Shown here: positions 1 through 9,216 of the stretch, in pieces | Numbering within the stretch: position 1 is the first letter of the stretch | Layout of the letters: each line of letters begins with the position of its first letter | Source: Verrucomicrobiota bacterium | GTDB lineage: Bacteria > Verrucomicrobiota > Verrucomicrobiia > Limisphaerales > J093 | NCBI GenBank assembly: GCA_016716505.1 | Contig: JADJWF010000011.1 | Location: forward strand, 62,001 to 126,000 | Reading direction: 5' to 3' | Length of the DNA stretch: 64,000 nt | Notes under the pieces: model-generated | Told to the model about the DNA's origin: nothing | Seen by the model: only the letters and a program-made list of their open reading frames with translations | Database searches by the model: none | Program-made: the position numbers and the translations under genes

Positions 1-1
1 G

Positions 2-130
2 TCGCAAGAGATCAATCGCGAGATCAACACCATCGGAGCCAAGGCCAATGACGCCGAGCTTTCGCGGGCCGTGGTGGCTCTCAAGGCCGAGGTGGAGAAG
101 TTTCGCGAGCAGGTGCAAAACGTGGAATGA
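2..130 (+). CDS. yicC: YicC family endoribonuclease, C-terminal end (partial)
   Basis: Only the last 42 codons are inside the window; the start lies upstream. The visible residues read SQEINREINTIGAKANDAEL, then a helical segment ending in FREQVQNVE. This is the very conserved C-terminal DUF1732 end of YicC proteins (NREINTIGSKAND and EKIREQVQN in the family). YicC/YloC proteins are stress-linked endoribonucleases. The stop TGA (128-130) overlaps the ATG of gmk in an ATGA junction, and the yicC-gmk order is common in bacteria, which supports both calls. Confidence 0.85.
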   Translation, partial: SQEINREINTIGAKANDAELSRAVVALKAEVEKFREQVQNVE

Positions 131-780
131 ACAGCTCCCCCCTTTGCGCGCCGCTGCCCGTGCTGCTGCTGGTGTCCGCCCCGTCGGGTGCGGGCAAGAC
201 CACCGTCTGCCAGGGCTTGCTGGCGGCGCAGCCGGCGTTGGCCCGGGCGATCACGTGTACCACCCGGCCCCCGCGGGCCGGCGAAGAAGAGGGGCGCGAC
301 TACTACTTTCTCTCACCCGCGGAATTCGAGCGCCGGGTGCGGCAAGGCGAGTTCCTCGAACACGCCGAGGTGTATGGATACCGGTACGGGACGCTGCGCG
401 CCGAGGTGCGGCGGCGGCTTGAAACGGGTCAGGACGTGCTGCTGAACATTGATGTGCAGGGGGCTGCCAGCGTGCGGGCGGCGGCGAGCGACGACGCGCT
501 GCTTCGGTCCGCCTTGGTGACCGTGTTTCTCACCACGTCGTCGCTGGAAGAACTGGCGCGGCGGCTGGCCGGCCGGGCGACGGATTCGCCGGAAACGATC
601 CAGCGCCGTCTGGCGGTCGCAAGGTCGGAGCTGGCCAAGGCACCTGACTTCGACTACCTCCTGATCAGCGGCACGATGGAAGAAGATCGGCGCCGGCTGG
701 AGACGATTTACCAGGCGGAAAAGCTCCGCAGCAGCCGGGTGCCGTTGCCGGACCTGGCCGGGCCGGGAGGAATCGGTTGA
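127..780 (+). CDS. gmk: Guanylate kinase
   Basis: Converts GMP plus ATP to GDP plus ADP in the cytoplasm. The 217-aa product has the P-loop SAPSGAGKTT at residues 17-26. The GMP-binding region follows: TTRPPRAGEEEGRDYYFLS, EFLEHAEVYGYRYGT and the LLNIDVQGA motif. The length is normal for the family. The ATG overlaps the yicC stop, so translation is probably coupled. A gap of about 110 nt to coaC holds no recognisable gene. GuaB, in the same guanine nucleotide pathway, is encoded at 31968-33533. Confidence 0.96.
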   Translation: MNSSPLCAPLPVLLLVSAPSGAGKTTVCQGLLAAQPALARAITCTTRPPRAGEEEGRDYYFLSPAEFERRVRQGEFLEHAEVYGYRYGTLRAEVRRRLETGQDVLLNIDVQGAASVRAAASDDALLRSALVTVFLTTSSLEELARRLAGRATDSPETIQRRLAVARSELAKAPDFDYLLISGTMEEDRRRLETIYQAEKLRSSRVPLPDLAGPGGIG

Positions 781-890
781 AGAACGCTCCCGGCCGGCGT
801 TAATTGACGAACGGCTGGAGGGCATTCAGGGGTGCGCCGTCGGCGCGGGGCCCGCGCTTTCTCCGGCTGCACACAAAGGTGGCAAATGTC

Positions 891-1439
891 ATGAGCGGAT
901 CCAAAACCGTTGTTCTCGGAGTCACCGGCTCGATTGCGGCGCATCGGGCGGTGGATCTGGCCAGCCTGCTGACCAAGGGCGGCGCGAGCGTGCGGGTGGT
1001 CATGACCGCCGACGCGCAGCGTTTCGTCACGGCCCTCCCGTTCAAGACGCTCTCGCGCCATCCCGTGGTGACGGACCTGTACGACGAGGCGGAGGGATGG
1101 CAACCCGCACACATCCGGCTGGCGGATGAGGCCAACCTGCTGCTGATTGCGCCCGCGACCGCCAACATCCTCGCCAAACTGGCCCACGGGCTGGCCAACG
1201 ATGCCCTGAGTTGCCTCGCCCTCGCCCTGAACCCGGCGGCGCGCGTGCTGGTGGCGCCCGCGATGAACGGCAAGATGTGGCGGCATCCCGCGACCCAGGC
1301 GAATGTGGCCACGCTGCAGCAGCGCGGGGCGGAGTTCATCGGTCCGGAAGAGGGTCTCTTGGCGTGCGGCTACGGGGGCATCGGCCGGCTGTGGCCGGTG
1401 GAGCAGATCGCCGCGCGGGCGCTGGAGTTGCTGGGCTAG
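891..1439 (+). CDS. coaC: Phosphopantothenoylcysteine decarboxylase (flavoprotein CoaC)
   Basis: FMN-dependent decarboxylation of phosphopantothenoylcysteine to phosphopantetheine in coenzyme A synthesis. The 182-aa product begins MSGSKTVVLGVTGSIAAHRA, the flavin-binding start of the HFCD family. It has the catalytic-His segment HIRLADEANLLLIAPATANI, the PAMNGKMW motif and a late GLLACGYGGIGRL. I chose ATG 891 because the family starts here; an in-frame extension to 804 adds unrelated sequence. It is a stand-alone CoaC without the CoaB synthetase half, so CoaB must be encoded elsewhere. The kinase gene begins 5 nt after the stop. Confidence 0.9.
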   Translation: MSGSKTVVLGVTGSIAAHRAVDLASLLTKGGASVRVVMTADAQRFVTALPFKTLSRHPVVTDLYDEAEGWQPAHIRLADEANLLLIAPATANILAKLAHGLANDALSCLALALNPAARVLVAPAMNGKMWRHPATQANVATLQQRGAEFIGPEEGLLACGYGGIGRLWPVEQIAARALELLG

Positions 1440-1444
1440 GCGCC

Positions 1445-2898
1445 GTGCCGGCTGAGACCCCCACCGATCCCCCGCCGCCGTCCCTTTGGGAGGTGGCGAA
1501 GTCGTGGCTGACGCTGCCCACGATGCCCTCGTTGAACGAGACGGAGCAGCAGTGGCGCGTCCATGTCTTTGAGCGGAACATCGGCCTGCCGATCAAGGCC
1601 GGCGTGCTGCTGGTCCTGTTCTACTACTTCTTCATTGCCAAAACGGCCGCCGAACCCGCCAGCCGCCAGGACATTGCGCTGGTGGGTCTGACGTGGACGT
1701 ACGCCCACCAGGTGGCGCAGTACGTGTTCATCGGCTACATGGCGATCAACATCGGTGTGGCGTTCGTGCTGGTCGGGATGCGGAGCGTCTCCTCGCTGGC
1801 GCTGCAGTGGACGGTCTTCGGCCTCGCGTTGATTGATGGCTTGTTTCTGGCCCTGGTGCTGGTGCTGACGGGCGGCGTGAAAAGCATGGCGTACTGGTTG
1901 TTCCCGCTGCTGGCGCTCCGCAACAGCGTGAGCATCAGCGCGGTGGTGCCGCAACTCGGCCTCAACTTCCTGCTCTGCGCCTTCTTCGCCGGCGCCGTCT
2001 CAGTCGAGGCCACCATCGCCCGCATGGATGAGGCGGCGGAGCGCCGGGAAGAACTGATCGAGTTCACCGGCAACTGGGTGTGGCCCTTCGATCTGGGGGC
2101 GGAATTCAACCTCCGCCTGGCCTTGCTGGCCGGACTCGCCGTCTGGGCCTACGGGATGCAGGTGGTGCTCGACCGTCAGCGGCGCCAGGTGCAGGAGCAG
2201 CACGAACTCGCCCTGCGCCGCGAGCAGATGGAGCTGTCCAGCCGGCTCGCCGCCGAGATTGCGCACCAGCTCAAAAACCCGCTGGCGATTATCAACAACG
2301 CCTCCTACACGCTCCAGAAGACCGTCAAGGAGGGCAAAACCATCACCCAACAGATTCAGATCATCCGCGAGGAAGTGGCTCGCTCCGACCAGTTGATCAC
2401 CGAGTTGATGGGCTACGCCAAACTCACCGACGGCAAAGTCGAGAAGCTCGATGTGCGCCAGGAACTCGAGGAGGCGCTGCTTCAGGCCCTGCCCCCCGCG
2501 GTGAAGTACGACATCACCGTTCACCGGCAGTACGCCGACGCCCTCCCGCACTTGCTGGCCCTGCGCAAGCACGTGAACGAAATCTTTGTGAACCTCATCC
2601 AGAACGCCCGCGAAGCCATGAATGGTCGGGGCAACCTCTGGGTGACCACTGCCCACGGCCCGGACCATTCCATCCTCGTCACGATCGAGGACGACGGACC
2701 GGGCATCCGACCCGAACATCTGGAGCGCGTGTTCGAGCCGTACTTCACCACCCGCGAGAAGGGGACGGGGCTGGGGCTGGCCATTGTGAAGCACAACACC
2801 GAGCTGTACGGCGGACGCATCCGGGTGGAATCTGCGCTTGGAAAAGGCACGCGCTTCATCCTACAGTTTCCGGCCAGGACGTTGATGCGCCTGCGCCG

Positions 2899-2902
<4 letters not shown>
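1445..2902 (+). CDS. Membrane-bound sensor histidine kinase (NtrB/AtoS-like core)
   Basis: Senses an unknown signal and phosphorylates the response regulator encoded immediately downstream. With the GTG start at 1445 the product has 485 aa. Hydrophobic segments lie near residues 51-66, 91-112, 121-141, 151-160, 171-190 and 222-241, with no recognisable PAS domain. The H-box is EIAHQLKNPLAIINN with His274. The N-box is NEIFVNLIQNAREAM (378-392). G-boxes are EDDGPGIRPEH and GTGLGLAIVKH. GTG 1445 lies 5 nt after the coaC stop; ATG 1523 is an alternative that removes 26 residues and keeps all domains. The 3' end overlaps the regulator start by 4 nt. Confidence 0.9.
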
Positions 2903-4316
<1,414 letters not shown>

Positions 4317-4320
<4 letters not shown>

Positions 4321-4697
4321 AGACGTTTGCCTGGCTGGCTGCTGCTGCGGACGCTCCCCTTCGCCCCGGTGTGGTGCGCAGTTCCGGTGTGGCAACCGAC
4401 CTGTTGCTGGTGCTGGGCGCGGGGGTTCTGCTGTTCGCCGTCCTGATGCTCTGGGTGGTGTACTCCCGCCGCCACCGACCTCACCGCCACCGTCACCGGC
4501 ATCATCGCTCCTCGAATCGAACCCCATCTGTCGAAACCGGGAATTCCGAATCCGGGGCGGACGAGGACTCCGAACACTCCCGGCACCACCGTCGCCGTCG
4601 CCGTCGCCGGGAGCATCGGGGGCGAAACCCGACGTTGTCTGAGACCGGTGGCCTGCCGCCTCCCCGCCCCGACGGGGCCTTGCCGCCGGCGCCGTGA
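4317..4697 (+). CDS. Small single-pass membrane protein with Arg/His-rich tail
   Basis: A 126-aa protein of unknown function. It starts with GTG 4317 in a GTGA overlap with the response regulator, and its stop overlaps the GTG of the next gene in the same way. One strong transmembrane helix (about residues 27-48, TDLLLVLGAGVLLFAVLMLW) is followed by a very basic tail. The tail has an RHRPHRHRHRHH stretch near 52-63, an acidic patch and a run of seven Arg near 91-97, ending Pro-rich. The coupled overlaps on both sides argue that it is translated. The basic tail could touch nucleic acid or phospholipid head groups, which is a guess. Confidence 0.6.
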
Positions 4698-5569
4698 GCG
4701 TCGCGATCTCTCAAACCATCACCCGCAAAAGCGCCTCCAACCTCGCGCTCGCCTTTTGTCTGCTGCCGGCGGACCGGCGCCGCGCCATGTGCGCGCTCTA
4801 TGCGTTTTGCCGCGCGGTGGACGACGTGGCCGACGAAGACACCCTGCCCGTGGAGCAGCGCCGCGAACAGTTGGCGGCGTGGCGGGAGGACATCCGCCGA
4901 GCCTGCTCCGGGGCGGCGCCGACCTTTGCCATCAATTGCGAGCTGCAGCCGCACATCGAGCGCTTCGGACTGCCCTTCGAGGAGTTCGACGAAGTCATCC
5001 GCGGCTGCGAAATGGATTTGGTCCAGTGCCGGTACGCCGATTGGCCCGAGTTGGAGCAATACTGCTACCGCGTGGCCTCCGTGGTGGGGCTGCTCAGTCT
5101 GCGGGTCTTCGGTTGCGACCCGGCGCGCGGTCGTGACTACGCCATCGCCCTGGGACATGCCCTGCAGTTGACCAACATCCTCCGGGACGTTGGCAACGAC
5201 GCCCGCCGCGGGCGCCTCTACCTCCCCGCCGCCGAACTGGAGCGACACGGCGTGTCGGCAGAGTCCATCCTCGCCCGGACGTACACCCCGGGTTTCCGTG
5301 CCCTGGCCGAAGCCGTGGCGGCGCGCGCCAGACGGCGTTATCGGGAGGCGCGGCAGACGCTGCCTGCGGATCAACGGCGCGCGCTGGTCGCCGCCGAGCT
5401 CATGGGGGCCGTGTACTGGCGGCTGCTGCGCCAGATCGAAGCGGCCGGCTTCCACGTGCTGGACGGTCCCGTGGTCCGCGTTGGCAAGCCGGTCAAACTC
5501 GCGCTGATCCTCCGCACGTGGTGGCGGCTGAAAACCGGCTCCGTTCGGCCCAACTATGGCGATTCCTGA
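4694..5569 (+). CDS. hpnD: Squalene/phytoene synthase family, HpnD-like presqualene diphosphate synthase
   Basis: Head-to-head prenyl transferase of 291 aa. The two Asp-rich motifs that bind the Mg-diphosphates are present: AVDDVADED (41-49) and NILRDVGNDARRGRLYLP (161-178, Asp165 and Asp169). The second motif in this form is typical of HpnD, which condenses two farnesyl diphosphates to presqualene diphosphate on the way to squalene and hopanoids. A carotenoid phytoene synthase is the main alternative. The GTG start at 4694 overlaps the upstream stop. The HpnK-like gene overlaps its 3' end by 14 nt, supporting the hopanoid reading. HpnC, HpnE and squalene-hopene cyclase are not in the window. 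Confidence 0.82.
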   Translation: MSVAISQTITRKSASNLALAFCLLPADRRRAMCALYAFCRAVDDVADEDTLPVEQRREQLAAWREDIRRACSGAAPTFAINCELQPHIERFGLPFEEFDEVIRGCEMDLVQCRYADWPELEQYCYRVASVVGLLSLRVFGCDPARGRDYAIALGHALQLTNILRDVGNDARRGRLYLPAAELERHGVSAESILARTYTPGFRALAEAVAARARRRYREARQTLPADQRRALVAAELMGAVYWRLLRQIEAAGFHVLDGPVVRVGKPVKLALILRTWWRLKTGSVRPNYGDS

Positions 5570-6389
5570 GCGGCGCCGGCGCTTGATCGTCAACGCGGAC
5601 GACTTCGGTCTCTCGTCCGCCGTGAACGAGGCCGTTGCCCGCGCGCACGCGGAGGGCATTCTCACCACGGCCAGCTTGATGGTGACCGGCGCGGCGTGTT
5701 CCGGAGCCGTCGAGGTGGCGCGCGCGAATCCGCGCCTGGGCGTGGGTCTGCATCTGGTGCTCGTGTGCGGCCGTGCCGCGCGGCCCCCGGCCGAGGTTCC
5801 CGGATTGGCCGATGCTCGGGGAGAATTGAGCGGCAGCCCCGTGGCCGCCGGGCTGCGCTATTTCTTGCGCCGCAGTCTCCGGGAACAACTGCGTCAGGAA
5901 ATCGCGGGCCAGTTCGATCGGTTTGCCGAGACCGGCCTGCCCCTGGATCACGTGAACGGGCATCTGAACTTCCACCTGCAGCCCACCGTGTTCCGGCTGG
6001 CCCTCGACGCGGCCGCGGTCCGGGGTTGCCGGCAGTGGCGGCTGACGCGGGACCCGCTGTGGCTGAACGCCAGCCTCGCCCGGGGCGCGTGGGCCTACCG
6101 CCTGAGTCACGCAGTCGTCTTCGCGTTGCTGTCCGCCTGGGCCCGTCCCCGGCTCTCCCGCCGAGGCTTTCGGCACACGGCGAACGTGTTCGGGTTGTTG
6201 CAAAACGGCCGCGTGGACGAGGCGTACCTGCTGCGCCTGCTCCCGCGTCTGCCACCGGGCGACTCGGAGCTTTACTCGCATCCGTCGCTGACTGACTTTC
6301 ACCACGAATTCGAAGCGTTGGTAAGCCCCCGGGTACGGGCCGCGGTGGCCGCGGCGGGCCTCGAACTCATCCGCTACCAGGACCTCTGA
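5556..6389 (+). CDS. hpnK: HpnK-like YdjC/ChbG family carbohydrate deacetylase
   Basis: A 277-aa member of the YdjC deacetylase family. Metal-site motifs are NADDFGLS (13-20), GVGLHL (His66) and DHVNGHLNFH (Asp131, His136, His140), with a late SELYSHPS. In hopanoid clusters HpnK removes an acetyl group from the N-acetylglucosamine headgroup of bacteriohopanetetrol. The family also contains ChbG, which acts on chito-oligosaccharides, so the substrate rests on context. It overlaps the HpnD-like gene by 14 nt and is followed 1 nt later by a small DMT protein, so the three are almost certainly cotranscribed. Confidence 0.82.
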   Translation: MAIPERRRRLIVNADDFGLSSAVNEAVARAHAEGILTTASLMVTGAACSGAVEVARANPRLGVGLHLVLVCGRAARPPAEVPGLADARGELSGSPVAAGLRYFLRRSLREQLRQEIAGQFDRFAETGLPLDHVNGHLNFHLQPTVFRLALDAAAVRGCRQWRLTRDPLWLNASLARGAWAYRLSHAVVFALLSAWARPRLSRRGFRHTANVFGLLQNGRVDEAYLLRLLPRLPPGDSELYSHPSLTDFHHEFEALVSPRVRAAVAAAGLELIRYQDL

Positions 6390-6390
6390 T

Positions 6391-6816
6391 ATGGCAAAGT
6401 TGCTGGCAATTCTTGTGGTTGGCCTCGTGATGGAGGCGGTGGGCGTTGTCTTTCTCAGCCGGGGCCTCAAGCAAATCGGCGAGGTCCGGCACCTCTCGGT
6501 GGCCGAGGTCGCCAGCCTCATCAAACGCGGCGCCACCAATGGCAACATCCTGCTCGGCGTCGCGCTCGAGGCCGGCTTCTTCGCGTGTCTGCTGGTGCTG
6601 ATGTCCAAGGGCGACGTCAGCTTCGTCTGGCCCCTGACTGCCATGGGCTTCGTGCTGACCACACTCGCGGCCCGGTTCATCCTCCACGAGCACGTTTCGC
6701 CGCTCCGCTGGTCCGGAGTGGTGTTCATCATGATCGGCGCGGCCATCATCTCGTGGACCGAACACCAGAAACCCGCCACCGCCTCTCCACCCGGGATCAC
6801 GGCTGAGTCCCAATGA
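6391..6816 (+). CDS. Half-size DMT-superfamily (EamA/ArnE-like) membrane protein
   Basis: A 141-aa protein with four hydrophobic segments (about 4-24, 52-72, 81-100 and 105-127) and the EamA-like end RWSGVVFIMIGAAIISW. Four-TM DMT proteins work as homo- or heterodimers; examples are SMR drug exporters and the ArnE/ArnF lipid-sugar flippase subunits. Sitting 1 nt after the HpnK-like gene, it could move a hopanoid or its sugar precursor across the membrane, which is inference from context. Its 3' end overlaps the convergent HpnG-like gene by 20 nt. Confidence 0.75.
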   Translation: MAKLLAILVVGLVMEAVGVVFLSRGLKQIGEVRHLSVAEVASLIKRGATNGNILLGVALEAGFFACLLVLMSKGDVSFVWPLTAMGFVLTTLAARFILHEHVSPLRWSGVVFIMIGAAIISWTEHQKPATASPPGITAESQ

Positions 6817-7453
6817 CGCGCCCGAGGGCGGCTGCGAGCGTCGTGGCCGCCGTGGTCACGCGACGCCGGAAGCGAACCAGGTCCGCGATCTTTCCGGGCG
6901 AGCGGGCCAGCGCCAACGCCAGCCGGCTGTACCGGAGATCCGCGTCCGGACCGCCAAGCGCGTTGAAGTCGAGTGGCAGGTCCTCGTCGGCGGCGTCAGA
7001 AATGACCCGCAAGGTCGCGGCGGGCACACCGTGCTCCCGACAAACGCGGATGATGAAGCCCGACTCCATCTCGACCGCGTCAGCCCCGGTCTGTTCGCGC
7101 AAGCGCCCCTTCTCTCGCGCCGTGCTGACGATGCGCTCCACGCAAAGGAAGCGGCCGGGCGTGAAGCCGGCGGCCGTCAGGCGATCCGGCTCCGCCCAAG
7201 TCTCGTCCCACTGCCCAACCAGAGCGCCGCACTGCAGCACCGGATTCAGGCCGCCGGCAAAGCCGCAGGTAAGCACCCGGTCGGGGAGGCTCCGAAGCAG
7301 CTCCTCGCGGACGGCGGCCTCCGCACGTCGCGCGCCGATTCCGGTGACACGAACCCGAACCTCGGGCCGGCCGATGACGAACTTCCGAAACGGCCGCGCC
7401 TCCTGGGGCACGGCAAATAACACCAGCGTCTGCGGCGGGGCGGGCATGGCCAT
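6797..7453 (-). CDS. hpnG: HpnG-like nucleoside phosphorylase/nucleosidase
   Basis: A 218-aa PNP/UDP-phosphorylase fold protein. It carries the family core TCGFAGGLNPVLQCG (62-76), the substrate motif DAVEMES (125-131, with Met129 and Glu130) and ISDAADEDLPLDF with Asp153. HpnG removes adenine from adenosylhopane in side-chain formation. MTA/SAH nucleosidases are the closest alternative, but length and the HpnD/HpnK genes alongside favour HpnG. It converges on the lipid operon, overlapping the DMT gene by 20 nt. Its start overlaps the last base of the upstream methyltransferase gene, so it belongs to the rrf2-midA-hpnG operon. Confidence 0.75.
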   Translation of the reverse strand: MAMPAPPQTLVLFAVPQEARPFRKFVIGRPEVRVRVTGIGARRAEAAVREELLRSLPDRVLTCGFAGGLNPVLQCGALVGQWDETWAEPDRLTAAGFTPGRFLCVERIVSTAREKGRLREQTGADAVEMESGFIIRVCREHGVPAATLRVISDAADEDLPLDFNALGGPDADLRYSRLALALARSPGKIADLVRFRRRVTTAATTLAAALGRVIGTQP

Positions 7454-8607
7454 CAGCGCCGCTGCACCAACACCCGGAAGGCGCGCCCAAAGTGTTGCGG
7501 ATGGAGCAAGGTCATCAATTGGCGACGCTCGGGGGCTGACCAGGCAGCCATCGCCGCGGCGTCGCGGCTCAGCTCGGAAAGCACGGTGGTGAGGAACTGC
7601 TCTTGCGAGCAGAAGACTTCGGTTTGCAGCCCGGCCCGCTCGCCCGCCCTCCGGATGGCGCCGAAGTCAACGTGGGCCGTGAGATCCTGCTCGCCAGGAT
7701 GGGCGAGCGGATCCGGAGATTCACGGTGCCCCCGGTAACCGCGGAAGGTCCCGCCGGTGCGCGCCGGCGACCAGCGGTCGGGGGTGTCATGGCCGTAATC
7801 AATCGCGAGCAACCAGCCGTGTTCCAGCGCCTCCGCTGCCGCGTGCCACCACGATTCCGCCGCCGGACTGGTCTCGATTACATAGCCGTCCGGCAGGACG
7901 TCGGCCAGTTCGGCGGGGAACTCCGGATGGCTTGCTCCGTCGCCGGGCTGGGCCAGCGGGACCCAGGTGAAGTGGTCGCCATCAAGCCCCACGCCGATCG
8001 CCTGCCAGCCACCCCGCGCGGCATCCCATGACCAGCGGTGCACGGGCATCGCGTCGAGCAGTTCGTTCCCGAAGATGACCCCCTGAACCGGAATGGCGAT
8101 TTCCCGCCAGTCAGCGAACCAGCGCACCCGGTTGGCCCACGTTGCGAGAGTCTGAACCTGGCCTTCGCGCCGCCGGGCCAACGGTTCCAGGATCCAGTAC
8201 TCCGTTCGACTGCGGAGCGCCGGCGCGATGCGATCAAGAGCGACGAGAATGTCGGCAGCGAGGCGGCCGTCGTGCGCGCCGGCTTCAATGATCTGCACCG
8301 GGCCAGCCAGGCGGTCGAGCCACGTCGCGAAGCGCCGCGCCAGTAACTCGCCAAAGAGCCGGCCCACGCTGACGCTGGTGTAGAAGTCGCCCGTGCGGCC
8401 GATCGGACGGTCGGCCCGGGTGTAATAGCCATGCTCCGGGTGATACAAGGCGAGTTCCATGAACCGGGCCAATGACATCGGCCCGTTCGCGGCGATCTCG
8501 TCGCGAATCCGTTTGGCGAGGGATTGGCCGCCGCCGGGAGCTGGCTCGGCGGGCGGGTCGGCCCGGAGACCTCGGCGATCACCGTCGGCACTAGGGCGGG
8601 AAGGCAT
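7453..8607 (-). CDS. MidA/NDUFAF7-type SAM-dependent methyltransferase (DUF185)
   Basis: A 384-aa protein. The start of the fold is FMELALYHPEHGYYTRADRPIGRTGDF-like (about 50-75). It continues with the SAM-binding segment IIEAGAHDGRLAADIL, then IFGNELLDAMPVHRW and LLAIDYGHD. These are the landmark motifs of the DUF185 family. The mitochondrial member methylates an arginine in complex I subunit NDUFS2; bacterial targets are mostly unknown. The first 30 residues are poorly conserved and the true start may be slightly internal. It lies 18 nt after the Rrf2 gene and overlaps hpnG by one base. Confidence 0.85.
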   Translation of the reverse strand: MPSRPSADGDRRGLRADPPAEPAPGGGQSLAKRIRDEIAANGPMSLARFMELALYHPEHGYYTRADRPIGRTGDFYTSVSVGRLFGELLARRFATWLDRLAGPVQIIEAGAHDGRLAADILVALDRIAPALRSRTEYWILEPLARRREGQVQTLATWANRVRWFADWREIAIPVQGVIFGNELLDAMPVHRWSWDAARGGWQAIGVGLDGDHFTWVPLAQPGDGASHPEFPAELADVLPDGYVIETSPAAESWWHAAAEALEHGWLLAIDYGHDTPDRWSPARTGGTFRGYRGHRESPDPLAHPGEQDLTAHVDFGAIRRAGERAGLQTEVFCSQEQFLTTVLSELSRDAAAMAAWSAPERRQLMTLLHPQHFGRAFRVLVQRR

Positions 8608-8625
8608 CGTGGCAGGCGATCGTCG

Positions 8626-9045
8626 CTAGATGTAGTACATGCGGTCTCGTTCCCGACTTCGCTCGACCAAGTCCTGGAACGTGACGGCGTCGGCGGCGTT
8701 TTCGAGAGCGCGTTGGAGACTCGCCCATTGGTCGCGCAATTCGGCCGCGCAGCGCGGGTCGGCCACCGCTGGCGAACTGAACAGTTCCCCCTGCACCGCG
8801 CGCAGCACGTCGCCGAACGTGATCTCGCCGGGCGGGCGGGCGAGTTGGTAGCCGCCGTCCTTGCCGCGCTGGCTTTTCACTAGGTGGGCGGCTTTGAGTT
8901 CGAGGAGGATTTGGACCAAGTAGCTGGGCGGGATGCCCTGCTCGGCGGCCAACTCCTCGACCCGGCGGACGGCACCGGGCGCATAGCGGCCGGCAAGACC
9001 GAACACCGCCCTGACCGCGTAGTCCGCCTTCACTGAAACTCGCAC
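8626..9045 (-). CDS. Rrf2 family transcriptional regulator
   Basis: A 139-aa winged-helix regulator. I place the start at GTG 9045, giving MRVSVKADYAVRAVFGLAG, the usual family N-terminus; an upstream in-frame extension to 9189 looks non-coding. The HTH is followed by GIPPSYLVQILLELKAAHLV and the wing SQRGKDGGYQLARPP. Only one cysteine is present (Cys99), so the three-Cys Fe-S site of IscR or NsrR is absent, and it resembles CymR-type members in this respect. As first gene of rrf2-midA-hpnG it probably autoregulates the operon. Confidence 0.86.
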   Translation of the reverse strand: MRVSVKADYAVRAVFGLAGRYAPGAVRRVEELAAEQGIPPSYLVQILLELKAAHLVKSQRGKDGGYQLARPPGEITFGDVLRAVQGELFSSPAVADPRCAAELRDQWASLQRALENAADAVTFQDLVERSRERDRMYYI

Positions 9046-9128
9046 GGCGAGAAAACTATCCGGCCATCCGCCGGCATGAAATTCAAATGCGTGCGGCCGT
9101 GACCATTCCTGCCCCTCCCAAAACGATC

Positions 9129-9162
9129 GCGCCCGGGAAGGTGTCACCACCCTCCCGGGCGC
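9129..9162 (-). terminator. Possible intrinsic terminator after the 1011-aa exported protein gene
   Basis: A perfect 10-bp GC-rich inverted repeat (9129-9138 with 9153-9162, gcgcccggga/tcccgggcgc) with a 14-nt loop. Read on the minus strand it comes 55 nt after the stop of the exported protein gene and is followed by gcgatcgtttt, a short T run. The T tract is weak, so termination may be partial. Confidence 0.5.
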
Positions 9163-9216
9163 TTGGATTCGTGTTCTGGGGTCGCTCAAACCGGCGAGCG
9201 ACCCGGAAGGAACGGC

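Noticed and set aside
804..890. N-terminal extension of coaC
   Set aside because: The extra 29 residues have no counterpart in the family, and ATG 891 begins exactly at the flavoprotein start.
4502..4530. tRNA-like TTCGAA/TCGAA motif near the small basic protein gene
   Set aside because: No cloverleaf could be formed around it, and it lies inside a coding region.
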